Shown here in pieces: positions 17,335-24,970 of a stretch of 50,405 nt of DNA (its first letter is position 1; every line of letters begins with the position of its first letter). The notes under the pieces are model-generated. The model saw only the letters and a list, made by a program, of their open reading frames with translations. It was not told the DNA's origin and did not search any database. The position numbers and the translations under genes are program-made. The stretch is from Cytophagaceae bacterium (GTDB taxonomy: Bacteria > Bacteroidota > Bacteroidia > Cytophagales > Spirosomataceae), in the NCBI GenBank assembly GCA_027488335.1, contig JAIYBU010000163.1:1-50405 (forward strand), in the 5' to 3' direction.

Positions 17335-18183
17335 ATGGAAAATATTGATAACCAAGAATATATAAATTACCACCGAATAGAAAAAGCGATTCGATTTATC
17401 GAAGAAAACTTTCAAACCCAACCAAGCGTAAAAGAAATTGCCGAACATGTAGCACTTTCGGAGTTTCATTTTAATCGTCTTTTCTCGAAATGGGCAGGTA
17501 CAAGCCCACAACGTTTCATGCGATTTCTGACTAAAGAATTTGCTAAAGAAAAACTCGCCCAAAGTAGTAATTTATTAGAAGCAACTTTCGAGTCAGGGCT
17601 GTCGAGTTCAAGCCGACTACATGATTTATTTGTCAGTTACGAAGCCATGACTCCCGCCGAATTTAAAGCAAAAGGGCAGGGTTTAGCGGTTCATTACGGA
17701 ATCCATGAAACACCCTTTGGCGAATGCCTAATTGCCATCACTGACCGAGGAATTACCGATTTTAGATTTCTTGAAGAAGGAACGAAAGAGCTGATAATAA
17801 ACGAATTACAACAAGATTTTGAAAAAGCTAAGCTCATTTTCGATAATAACGTTACGAAGCCATTTATTAAACAAATTTTCTACGAAAGAACTAATACCAC
17901 CCAACCAATTACGTTGCTGATGAGAGGTACAAATTTTCAGATAAAAGTCTGGGAAGCTCTTCTAAAAATTCCGTTTGGGCAAATGGTTAGCTACGAAACC
18001 ATTGCCAACGCCATCGGAAAACCAACGGCTCACCGAGCAGTCGGAACGGCCATCGGTAGCAATCGACTTGGGTATATTATTCCGTGTCACCGAGTACTAC
18101 AAAAAGTAGGAGGAATTGGTGGCTATCGTTGGGGAACTACTCGTAAAAAAGCAATTCTGGGTTGGGAAATGGGGCATTCGTAA
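17335..18183 (+). CDS. Ada-like AraC-type regulator fused to O6-alkylguanine-DNA alkyltransferase
   Basis: 282 aa. Residues about 14-112 form an AraC-type double helix-turn-helix (VKEIAEHVALSEFHFNRLFSKWAGTSPQRFMRF); residues about 120-280 form the methyltransferase with the active-site PCHR motif (C251) and the following GIGGYRWG. It lacks the N-terminal zinc-binding phosphotriester-sensing domain of E. coli Ada, so activation by methyl-phosphotriester transfer is not expected. It repairs O6-alkylguanine by suicide transfer and probably regulates alkylation-repair genes. Convergent with a 2OG-Fe(II) oxygenase. Confidence 0.93.
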   Translation: MENIDNQEYINYHRIEKAIRFIEENFQTQPSVKEIAEHVALSEFHFNRLFSKWAGTSPQRFMRFLTKEFAKEKLAQSSNLLEATFESGLSSSSRLHDLFVSYEAMTPAEFKAKGQGLAVHYGIHETPFGECLIAITDRGITDFRFLEEGTKELIINELQQDFEKAKLIFDNNVTKPFIKQIFYERTNTTQPITLLMRGTNFQIKVWEALLKIPFGQMVSYETIANAIGKPTAHRAVGTAIGSNRLGYIIPCHRVLQKVGGIGGYRWGTTRKKAILGWEMGHS

Positions 18184-18202
18184 TACAATTTTCTAAATTG
18201 TA
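18184..18202. repeat. Dispersed palindromic element, copy B
   Basis: TACAATTT, TCT, AAATTGTA; 8-bp perfect arms. The element starts on the base following the ada-like TAA stop codon. Confidence 0.75.
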
Positions 18203-18210
18203 CTTTTATC

Positions 18211-18237
18211 CATTTCCGTCAGTAGCTGACGGAAATG
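18211..18237. terminator. Bidirectional terminator hairpin between ada-like and oxygenase genes
   Basis: Perfect 12-bp stem CATTTCCGTCAG / CTGACGGAAATG with a 3-nt loop, in the 64-bp gap between two convergent genes. Confidence 0.7.
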
Positions 18238-18247
18238 AACATTACTC

Positions 18248-18940
18248 TCACGCTGCATCATGAAAAATTATTCCGAGATTGATTCTTTTCCCGCTTCGCA
18301 CCTCACTTACCCCGTGCCGCATGGAAGTTCGGTAATATCCACGACCACCCAGTGCTGGTCGAAAATTAGTCGTGAAAATTACCGCATCTCCTTTAGTTGG
18401 CTGTAAAACTATACCTTTCGACTGCATTCTTGGACGGTTTTCGACTATTACAAACTCTCCGCCCGTGTAATCAACATTAGGCTGAGTTAGGAAAAGTACC
18501 ACTTGAAATGGGAAATAAATAGTGCCATATAAATCTTGGTGTAAGGCATTCCAATCACCAGTTTCATACTTCAAAATCAAAGGAGTAGGGCGGTTTTGTC
18601 CATTTTCGTGGCACAATCTCAATAACTCATTCAGTTGGCTCGGAAAAGTTTTCTGTATGCCCAATTTCTTCATCCAATCATTAGCAATCTGTGCTAAATA
18701 TGGATATATCTGGTGGCGAAGTTCTTCAATAATAGCAGGTAGTGGATACTTAAAATATTTGTATTCCCCACTTCCAAACTGGTAGCGTTTCATGTTTATT
18801 ACGCTTCTAAAATTCTCAGAATTATCGTAAGTGGAGGCAAGTGTATTGCAGATTTCATCCGATAATATCTTGGGTAAAACCGCATATCCATTTTCGTTGA
18901 GATTCGCTTTAAGTACAGGTAAATCAATTTTTTTGAGCAT
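18248..18940 (-). CDS. 2OG-Fe(II) oxygenase (prolyl-4-hydroxylase-like, COG3826 type)
   Basis: 230 aa non-haem iron dioxygenase. The iron ligands are H134 and D136 (ALHQDLYG) and H209 (MRHGVSEV); R219 (SGKRINLGIIFHD) fits the 2-oxoglutarate carboxylate contact. The double-stranded beta-helix core spans residues about 115-230. Members of this COG are commonly found beside alkylation-repair genes, and here it converges on the Ada-like gene, so a repair hydroxylase role (like AlkB but from a different subfamily) is a reasonable inference; a protein-hydroxylating role is the alternative. Confidence 0.85.
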   Translation of the reverse strand: MLKKIDLPVLKANLNENGYAVLPKILSDEICNTLASTYDNSENFRSVINMKRYQFGSGEYKYFKYPLPAIIEELRHQIYPYLAQIANDWMKKLGIQKTFPSQLNELLRLCHENGQNRPTPLILKYETGDWNALHQDLYGTIYFPFQVVLFLTQPNVDYTGGEFVIVENRPRMQSKGIVLQPTKGDAVIFTTNFRPALGGRGYYRTSMRHGVSEVRSGKRINLGIIFHDAA

Positions 18941-19039
18941 TTTTCTTTAGTTTTATGCAAAAAAGCCCTATTTTACTTTAACATTCAAACCGAATGTTGC
19001 TTTGTTTACGAAAAAAACAAAAAAATAATCACATACATC

Positions 19040-19069
19040 TTGTAAATATTTTTAATCATGCTACATTTG
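19040..19069 (+). promoter_or_regulatory. Promoter of the marR gene
   Basis: TTG at 19040-19042, 19-bp spacer, TACATTTG at 19062-19069 (exact TAnnTTTG), 28 bp before the ATG. Confidence 0.7.
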
Positions 19070-19086
19070 CGTAATCAATTACGTAA
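19067..19086. promoter_or_regulatory. Candidate MarR operator overlapping the -7 element
   Basis: TTGCGTAATCAATTACGTAA is palindromic at 8 of 10 half-site positions with a perfect GTAAT-CA-ATTAC core, a typical MarR site shape. It overlaps the end of the -7 box and the expected transcription start, so binding would block transcription (autorepression). Confidence 0.65.
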
Positions 19087-19097
19087 CTACTTACCTA

Positions 19098-19601
19098 ATG
19101 CAAGATGTTTTTTCAAAACTGGGGCCGCTCATTATTGCCAGTCGGATGAAACGCATGAGCGATTATATCATGCGAGCTGGAGCAGAGTTTTACCGAAGTA
19201 AGGGGGTTGAGTTCGAGCCAAAATGGTTTCCGTTGTATTATTTGCTCTCGCAAGAAAAAGAAGCAGGTATCATGGATATTGCCCAAAAACTTAATATTTC
19301 TCACCCTGCCGTTATTCAATTGGCCAAAGAGTTAGAAAAAGAAGGTTGGATAACTTCTACAAAATCGAAAGAAGATGCTCGTAAAAGGTTATTGAAACTG
19401 AGCAAAAAAGGGCTTACTATGCTACCGCAACTACAATTAATTTGGGATGATATCAGGGAAGTAAACCGCCAAGTTGTAGAATCTCAAACGACTAATATTT
19501 TAGATGCTTTAGGAGAAATGGAGGCATTTTTTGCTTCTAAATCTTATACCGAACGGATGAAAGAGTTTCAAGAATCTAAAAATAGTAAGATAGGCGTATA
19601 A
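19098..19601 (+). CDS. MarR family transcriptional regulator
   Basis: 167 aa winged helix-turn-helix repressor. The HTH is at about residues 58-80 (MDIAQKLNISHPAVIQLAKELEKEGWI) and the wing at STKSKEDARKRLLKLSKKG, the classic MarR DxR signature. Helical N- and C-termini would form the dimer interface. Likely represses its own promoter and the downstream decarboxylase cluster; the ligand is unknown but could be the substrate or product of those enzymes. Confidence 0.92.
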   Translation: MQDVFSKLGPLIIASRMKRMSDYIMRAGAEFYRSKGVEFEPKWFPLYYLLSQEKEAGIMDIAQKLNISHPAVIQLAKELEKEGWITSTKSKEDARKRLLKLSKKGLTMLPQLQLIWDDIREVNRQVVESQTTNILDALGEMEAFFASKSYTERMKEFQESKNSKIGV

Positions 19602-19671
19602 CCCGTTGGTATTTAGTATTGATTCAACAGTTTACCAACTTGTTCTACAAAATAAAATCTAAGAAAATAGT

Positions 19672-20163
19672 ATGAAAACCACCATACAAATATACTCACA
19701 AATTTATCAAAAACACGTTGAAAAATTGGTTTTAGGTATTCAAAATGATGAGTTTGGTTTAGGTCTAACTGCTCAAGACCAGCCCGATTTACCCAATATT
19801 ACCGAGTTTTACAAAAATGGCAGATTTTGGATAGCACTCGACGAAAATAACCAATTAATGGGGACAATCGGCATTGAACCGCTCACTGGCGGTCAGGCCT
19901 CGTTACGAAAAATGTTTTTGGATAAAACCGTGCGTGGAAACAAAGAGGAAAATTTAGCCCAACGTCTTTTTGAAACCTTACTTCAATATGCCAAAGAAAA
20001 AGGTTATCAAGAATTATGGCTTGATACGCCACCGCCAGCAAAAGCTGCCCACCGATTTTATGAGCGAAATGGTTTTGAACGAATGCCTGTTGAAAGTACG
20101 CCTTCCACTTATAAACACCCAGCGATTGAAGGCTTGAAAATTTACCGATTGATAATCAAATAA
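19672..20163 (+). CDS. GNAT family N-acetyltransferase
   Basis: 163 aa. GNAT core: acceptor-side strand QLMGTIGIEPL, the beta4-alpha3 region SLRKMFLDKTVRGNKEENLAQRLF (a divergent acetyl-CoA pyrophosphate loop), and the C-terminal ELWLDTPPPAKAAHRFYERNGF, the typical GNAT motif B. The substrate is unknown. It lies 70 bp after marR and 55 bp before the PLP decarboxylase, probably in one transcript. Confidence 0.85.
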   Translation: MKTTIQIYSQIYQKHVEKLVLGIQNDEFGLGLTAQDQPDLPNITEFYKNGRFWIALDENNQLMGTIGIEPLTGGQASLRKMFLDKTVRGNKEENLAQRLFETLLQYAKEKGYQELWLDTPPPAKAAHRFYERNGFERMPVESTPSTYKHPAIEGLKIYRLIIK

Positions 20164-20218
20164 AAGATTTCCGTAGGCATAGCCAATTACAAGTGAAAAA
20201 TTAATTAAATAAAGACCT

Positions 20219-21664
20219 ATGAATAATAATACATTAGATTTTAGTCAAGAAGAATTTAGTCAAATTTTGGAGAAAGCATCTTCGATGATTCTTGAAAAAT
20301 ATGCTAATCTTGACGCTATCAAGGGGTTTAATGTAAACTCACAAGAAGAAGTAGAAAGCTGGTTTGATGAGCCATTGCCTCGAAGCGGAAAAGATAGTTT
20401 TGCATTACTTGATGAAGTGAAAACAAAGGTTTTTGATAGTGCAACAGGCAATTTAGGCAAAAATATGTATGCTTATGTAATGTCGGGTGGCAACCAAATT
20501 TCTACGGTTGCCGAATTGCTGCTTTCAACTGTCAATCAAAATAATACAAAATGGCATTTGGCTCCAGCCATGACCGAAATTGAAAAACGGGTCATTAAAT
20601 GGGCAGCCGAAATGATTGATTATACACCCAATGCTGGTGGGGCAATGGTGAGTGGTGGCTCAGAGGCAAATTTGGCAGGGTTGACGGTTGCCCGAAATAT
20701 CTTTTTTAAGAAATTTGATATTAAACGCAACGGACTTTTTGGCTTGAAGCCTTTTATGGTTTACTGCTCAAAAGAAACTCATAATTGTACAGATAAGAGC
20801 CTTTCGTTGCTCGGAATTGGCACAAATCAACTTCGACACATAGATACAAATGCTGATTTGACGATTAATACGGAGGCACTTAAAAAGCAAATCGAAGCCG
20901 ATATTGCGAGCGGCTTTATGCCATTTTGTATCGTAGGAAATGCAGGAACGGTTAATACGGGTGCAATCGATGACCTCACGGCGTTGGCTGATATTGCCAA
21001 AAAATACGACATGTGGTTTCATGTTGACGGTGCTTATGGTGGTTTGGCTTCGGCTTTGCCTTCAATCAAACATAAATATGCAGGTTTAGAACGTGCCGAT
21101 TCGATTGCTCTTGATTTCCATAAATGGCTTTATCAACCTTTTGAAATTGGGTGTGTTTTGGTGCAAGATTGGAGCAAAATGCGAGAAACGTATTATAAAG
21201 AAGCGGATTATTTGGCAACAGAATTACAGACCAATGCTAATGCTCGTTTAGAATTTAACGAACATTATTTTCAGCTTTCTCGCAATGCCAAAGCATTTAA
21301 GGCTTGGATGTCGGTGAAGGCGTATGGTTTCGACCGCATTAGAGATATGATTCAGAAGGATATTGATTTGACCAATTATTTGATAAAACTCGTGGAAGCA
21401 TCGACCGATTTTGAGCTAAAATCAAAGGCTGATTTGGCGGTGGCGTGTTTTAGATACAAGGGAGACTTGACTGATAATGAAGCCATTAGCCAGTTAAATC
21501 AAAAATTGATTCCTGCTCTTGAAGCCGATGGAAGAGTGTTTATTACAAGTACAAAGCTTAATGGTGAGTTTGTATTGCGGGCGTGTATCATCAATCATAG
21601 AAAAACTGAAACTTCGATAGAATATTTACTTGATACCATTCGTGATGTGGCTTCTAAACTATAA
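20219..21664 (+). CDS. PLP-dependent group II amino acid decarboxylase
   Basis: 481 aa, fold-type I. Visible: phosphate/ring contacts VSGGSEANLAGL (145-155), H188 stacking on PLP, D270 in HVDGAYGG, and the Schiff-base lysine K302 in ALDFHKWLYQPFE. This places it with aromatic-L-amino-acid, glutamate and 2,4-diaminobutyrate decarboxylases; the substrate cannot be fixed by eye. Flanked by two GNAT genes and headed by marR, it may make an amine that is then acetylated. Clean ATG; stop 6 bp before the next gene. Confidence 0.9.
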   Translation: MNNNTLDFSQEEFSQILEKASSMILEKYANLDAIKGFNVNSQEEVESWFDEPLPRSGKDSFALLDEVKTKVFDSATGNLGKNMYAYVMSGGNQISTVAELLLSTVNQNNTKWHLAPAMTEIEKRVIKWAAEMIDYTPNAGGAMVSGGSEANLAGLTVARNIFFKKFDIKRNGLFGLKPFMVYCSKETHNCTDKSLSLLGIGTNQLRHIDTNADLTINTEALKKQIEADIASGFMPFCIVGNAGTVNTGAIDDLTALADIAKKYDMWFHVDGAYGGLASALPSIKHKYAGLERADSIALDFHKWLYQPFEIGCVLVQDWSKMRETYYKEADYLATELQTNANARLEFNEHYFQLSRNAKAFKAWMSVKAYGFDRIRDMIQKDIDLTNYLIKLVEASTDFELKSKADLAVACFRYKGDLTDNEAISQLNQKLIPALEADGRVFITSTKLNGEFVLRACIINHRKTETSIEYLLDTIRDVASKL

Positions 21665-21670
21665 TTTATC

Positions 21671-22141
21671 ATGCAAAAAATAGAAATCATTGAACTTGAC
21701 CCGCAAAATGAAGCCCAAAAATTGGCTTTTAAACAAATCAATTATGAGTGGATTGAAAAATATTTCAAAATAGAAAAAGGCGATTTGGCTTCGCTCGAAG
21801 ACCCCGAAAAATATTTTTTGGCTACGGGTGGAGTCGTTCTTTTGGCTTGTAGAGGAGAAGAGTATCTCGGAACGTCTGCCCTAAAACCAATCGGCAATGA
21901 TGCGTATGAACTTTGTAAAATGGGCGTAAGTGAAGCCGCTCGTGGTTTAGGAATCGGAGGCTTGATTGGTGAGGCGGCTATCGAAAAAGCCAAAGAAATG
22001 GGGGCTAAAAGAGTCTATCTCGAAACCAATTCAAGCCTAACGCCTGCACTCACACTTTATGCAAAGCTGGGGTTTGTTCGCATAGAAAACTTTACTTCGC
22101 CTTATGAACGTGCTGATGTCGCTATGGAAATTTGGTTATAA
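21671..22141 (+). CDS. GNAT family N-acetyltransferase
   Basis: 156 aa with a well-conserved acetyl-CoA site: KMGVSEAARGLGIGGLIGEAAIEKAKEMG (R/Q-x2-G-x-G loop) and YLETNSSLTPALTLYAKLGF. It is most like the phosphinothricin/YjgM-type small-molecule acetyltransferases. It follows the decarboxylase by 6 bp, so the two enzymes are almost certainly co-expressed. It is unrelated at sequence level to the GNAT at 19672, i.e. not a tandem duplicate. Confidence 0.88.
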   Translation: MQKIEIIELDPQNEAQKLAFKQINYEWIEKYFKIEKGDLASLEDPEKYFLATGGVVLLACRGEEYLGTSALKPIGNDAYELCKMGVSEAARGLGIGGLIGEAAIEKAKEMGAKRVYLETNSSLTPALTLYAKLGFVRIENFTSPYERADVAMEIWL

Positions 22142-22167
22142 TTGTACCACAGTTTTCTAAATTGTGC
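22142..22167. repeat. Dispersed palindromic element, copy C
   Basis: TTGTAC, then CACAGTTT, TCT, AAATTGTG. It begins on the base after the GNAT stop codon. Confidence 0.75.
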
Positions 22168-22187
22168 TTGTTTGGAACGTTACAGAC

Positions 22188-22213
22188 GAACAATTTAGAA
22201 AATTGTTCTACAA
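22188..22213. repeat. Dispersed palindromic element, copy D (inverted relative to C)
   Basis: GAACAATTT, AGA, AAATTGTTC, then TACAA; 9-bp perfect arms. It lies 21 bp after copy C in opposite orientation, giving a two-unit BIME-like arrangement just upstream of the tpiA promoter. Confidence 0.75.
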
Positions 22214-22219
22214 CACAAA

Positions 22220-22250
22220 TTGTCAGAATACGGAAAAAATCGTAACTTTA
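22220..22250 (+). promoter_or_regulatory. Promoter of tpiA
   Basis: TTG at 22220-22222, 20-bp spacer, TAACTTTA at 22243-22250 (7 of 8 in the TAnnTTTG sense), 28 bp before the ATG. Confidence 0.5.
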
Positions 22251-22278
22251 GGGCTTTAAAAACAAAGATTCTAAGAAA

Positions 22279-23016
22279 ATGAGAAAAAAAATTGCCGCTG
22301 GTAACTGGAAAATGAACAAAACTTTTGAAGAAGGACAAATCTTACTTTCGGAAGTTGTAAATCCAAATGTACAGGTTGTGCTTTGTGTACCTTTTCCTTA
22401 TTTAAGCACTTTTGGAAAAATGATTGATACTGATAAAGTTTCGTTGGGAGCTCAAAACTGTTATCCAAAGGCTTCGGGTGCATATACGGGTGAAGTGTCG
22501 ATTCCGATGTTGAAATCAGTTGGCGTTGGTCACGTAATTATTGGTCATAGCGAACGCCGTCAGTATTTTAATGAATCTGATGCGTTTTTGGCCGAAAAAG
22601 TTGATGCAACGTTAGAAGGGGGATTGACACCAATTTTCTGTTGTGGCGAAACTTTGGAGCAACGCAACGAAGGTATTCACTTCGATTTCGTTTGTGGACA
22701 AATCACTAATAGCCTTTTTCACCTTTCAGCAGAAGATTTGAAGAAAACCGTGATTGCTTATGAGCCAATTTGGGCAATTGGTACTGGGGTAACGGCTTCA
22801 AACGACCAAGCACAAGAAATGCACAAAGTTTTGAGAGACCATTTGGCATCAAAATATGGTCAGGAAGTAGCTGACGAAATTTCTATCCTTTATGGTGGAA
22901 GCGTAAACGGTGCAAATGCTCAAGAGCTTTTTGCTTGTCCAGATGTTGATGGTGGCTTAGTTGGTGGTGCTTCGTTGAAATCAAGAGAATTTACGAATAT
23001 TGCGAAGTCATTTTAA
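22279..23016 (+). CDS. tpiA: Triosephosphate isomerase
   Basis: 245 aa TIM barrel interconverting dihydroxyacetone phosphate and glyceraldehyde 3-phosphate. Catalytic residues are all present: K11 (GNWKMN), H90 (IGHSERR) and E162 (AYEPIWAIGTG, flexible loop 6), with the phosphate-binding YGGSVNGAN and GGLVGGASL. Length is normal. It stands behind its own promoter and ends in a convergent gap with a 14-bp inverted repeat. Confidence 0.98.
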   Translation: MRKKIAAGNWKMNKTFEEGQILLSEVVNPNVQVVLCVPFPYLSTFGKMIDTDKVSLGAQNCYPKASGAYTGEVSIPMLKSVGVGHVIIGHSERRQYFNESDAFLAEKVDATLEGGLTPIFCCGETLEQRNEGIHFDFVCGQITNSLFHLSAEDLKKTVIAYEPIWAIGTGVTASNDQAQEMHKVLRDHLASKYGQEVADEISILYGGSVNGANAQELFACPDVDGGLVGGASLKSREFTNIAKSF

Positions 23017-23035
23017 GAATGATGAATAATTGAGA

Positions 23036-23093
23036 ATGGGTAATTGAAATAATAAGATACTGATTATTAGTTCTTAATTTTTCAATTATCCAT
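23036..23093. terminator. Inverted repeat between convergent tpiA and YdeI-like gene
   Basis: Arms 23036-23049 (ATGGGTAATTGAAA) and 23080-23093 (TTTCAATTATCCAT) match at 13 of 14 positions, with a 30-bp loop. Possibly a bidirectional terminator or the residue of a palindromic repeat. Confidence 0.5.
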
Positions 23094-23101
23094 TTTACGA
23101 A

Positions 23102-23692
23102 TTAACCCTTTGGTTTATACTGATTTGCTCGCTCGTTTTTTTTAGCCAAACTTACAATTTCTTCTATACGTTTTTGGCGAGTCTCTACTTGTTTGGCATT
23201 AAGAAGCCACTCTAAAATACTTCGTTTTACTGAGCGTGGAAACGCTTCAAAATAACTTTCTGCCATTGGATTTTGGTCTAATTTCTCTTGTAAATCAGTC
23301 GGACTGATGAGATTTTCAACATCATCTAAAGCCGTCCAAGTCCCTGTTTCTTTCGCAATTTCAACCATTTTTAGTCCAGATTCGGCCATTAAACCCTCAT
23401 TTATTAGTTTTTCGATTTTTGCTTTATTTACCCTACTCCAGTTGCTTTTTGGGTTTCTTTTAGCAAAAAACTGATAATAAAACTCATCATTTCCTTTCTT
23501 AATCGAACTATCTACCCATCCGAAGCAGAGAGCTTCATCAACGGCTTCATCGTAATAAACACTGGGTATTTGGCTTTGCTTTTTGTAGATTTTTAGCCAA
23601 ACATTTTTTTCGGAAGCATGGTTTTCTTTCAACCAACTTCGCCAAGCATTTCGGCTTTCCAGATAAATACTTTTGAAATCTTCTTTTTCCAT
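23102..23692 (-). CDS. YdeI/OmpD-associated (OmdA) family protein
   Basis: 196 aa. The family pattern is clear: SRNAWRSWLKENHASEKNVWLKIYKK, DEALCFGWVDSSIKKG, FAKRNPKSNWSRVNKAKIEKLI and a C-terminal AFPRSVKRSILEWLLNAKQVETRQKRIEEIVS segment, the OmdA domain. The family is linked by name to outer-membrane protein-associated and bacteriocin-protection phenotypes in enterobacteria; its molecular activity is unknown. No signal peptide, so cytoplasmic. Confidence 0.85.
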   Translation of the reverse strand: MEKEDFKSIYLESRNAWRSWLKENHASEKNVWLKIYKKQSQIPSVYYDEAVDEALCFGWVDSSIKKGNDEFYYQFFAKRNPKSNWSRVNKAKIEKLINEGLMAESGLKMVEIAKETGTWTALDDVENLISPTDLQEKLDQNPMAESYFEAFPRSVKRSILEWLLNAKQVETRQKRIEEIVSLAKKNERANQYKPKG

Positions 23693-23716
23693 GGAAATTT
23701 GAAATATATCTTTTGT

Positions 23717-24904
23717 TTAGCTTTCAATCAAATGCCCGCAAAATTGGGCTTTGTTATCTAAAATTTTTCCACCTCTACGATAGCCCAGCCCGCAGGCTTC
23801 GCCTACAAAAAATACCCCTGCTTGGTAGTGGAACTCCGCCTGAAAATTTCCTGCATTATCTGTCAAAAACTCGGTATATTCTTGGAAAATTGTATTTTGT
23901 TCAAAATATTCTCCTTCGGTCGATGTTTCGGTGGTGCCTGATGGTGAAATAATGCGAACATTTGCCCCTTCACGTCCAAAAAGCACTTTTTCTACACAGG
24001 TTTTACCCAAAATGGGCTTTGAACTTGTTTCTAAAAGCAAAGGATGATTTGGGTAAAGTTCCCACAAAACCTTCAAAATAGCTTTAGATTGGAAAAGTAA
24101 AGTGTAAGCAGGGTTGAGAATTATCGCCTTTTTATTTTTTGAGATTTCGGTTAAAATTTTAGCTAACTCGGGTTCATCCCAACCGATATATTCCCACGGA
24201 ATGAGTTTGAACCAAAAGTCATATTTTGTAAAACTTCCATTATCTGCATTGTGCTTAAAAATACCTTCAGTGGCCGAAAATTCTACGTTTTCGATGTAAT
24301 CAAACGCTACTTCAAAGCCTGCTTCTTTGGCAGCTTCGCCCAAAACTTGCATATTGGTGTCGTCTTCGGGAAAATCTTTCATGGTCGAAATCAACAAGGT
24401 CTTATCAAAAGTTGGGTTTTGACGCTGTAATTCTCTGAATTTTTCTACAAAAGTTTCATACAAAGTATTGAATTGTTGACTTTCATCGAGGTAATTTGCT
24501 TTCAGCGAAGCCCACTGCACAACGGCAGTTTCGGGAATACAAGTGGCTGTATCGGCATTAAATTCTATCAATTTTATGGGTTTTCCATCAATTCCGCCAC
24601 TTAAATCGAATCGGCCGTAAATATGCCAATTGGAATCGTTTTCCCACGAATATTCAATTAATTCAATAAAATTTTCTGGAATACCCAATTCGGCATAACG
24701 CTCGTTATCAATTACGTGTTGGGCGGCTGCAATATACATTTCGTAAAGCTCGTTGGCTGCATCGAAATAGTTTTCGGCTTCTTCTTCCGACACAACCACC
24801 ATTTCGTTGGTAATATATGGCAATGTATCTTCACCAAGCATCCAATTCCAACCAATATTGCGGAGCGATGCTTCGGGAGAAATTGTGAGATTCTTTAATT
24901 TCAT
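23717..24904 (-). CDS. Glutathionylspermidine synthase-like ATP-grasp ligase (YgiC/YjfC type)
   Basis: 395 aa. Matches the synthetase domain of glutathionylspermidine synthase, without the amidase domain: SNWHIYGRFDLSGG, IKLIEFNADTATCIPE, DFWFKLIPWEYIGW and the C-terminal GVFFVGEACGLGYRRGG. These include the acidic metal-binding E/N residues of the ATP-grasp site. Orthologues YgiC and YjfC in enterobacteria have unclear substrates; a peptide or amine ligation is likely. The ATG at 24904 is chosen because the family starts at MKLKNLT; an upstream GTG adds 11 unlikely residues. A lipoprotein gene precedes it, as ygiB precedes ygiC. Confidence 0.88.
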   Translation of the reverse strand: MKLKNLTISPEASLRNIGWNWMLGEDTLPYITNEMVVVSEEEAENYFDAANELYEMYIAAAQHVIDNERYAELGIPENFIELIEYSWENDSNWHIYGRFDLSGGIDGKPIKLIEFNADTATCIPETAVVQWASLKANYLDESQQFNTLYETFVEKFRELQRQNPTFDKTLLISTMKDFPEDDTNMQVLGEAAKEAGFEVAFDYIENVEFSATEGIFKHNADNGSFTKYDFWFKLIPWEYIGWDEPELAKILTEISKNKKAIILNPAYTLLFQSKAILKVLWELYPNHPLLLETSSKPILGKTCVEKVLFGREGANVRIISPSGTTETSTEGEYFEQNTIFQEYTEFLTDNAGNFQAEFHYQAGVFFVGEACGLGYRRGGKILDNKAQFCGHLIES

Positions 24905-24923
24905 GTTTTTGTGTAATGTACCC

Positions 24924-24952
24924 GTAGGAACGACCAATTTGGATGTTCCTAC
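24924..24952. promoter_or_regulatory. Hairpin in lipoprotein/ligase intercistronic gap
   Basis: Perfect 8-bp arms GTAGGAAC / GTTCCTAC around a 13-nt loop, 20 bp upstream of the ligase start. Possibly a transcript-processing or attenuation structure. Confidence 0.45.
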
Positions 24953-24970
24953 AAAACAAATTATTGATTT

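Noticed and set aside
19672..22141. Tandem duplication of the two GNAT genes
   Set aside because: The two proteins share only general GNAT motifs and differ in the acetyl-CoA loop, so they are not recent duplicates.
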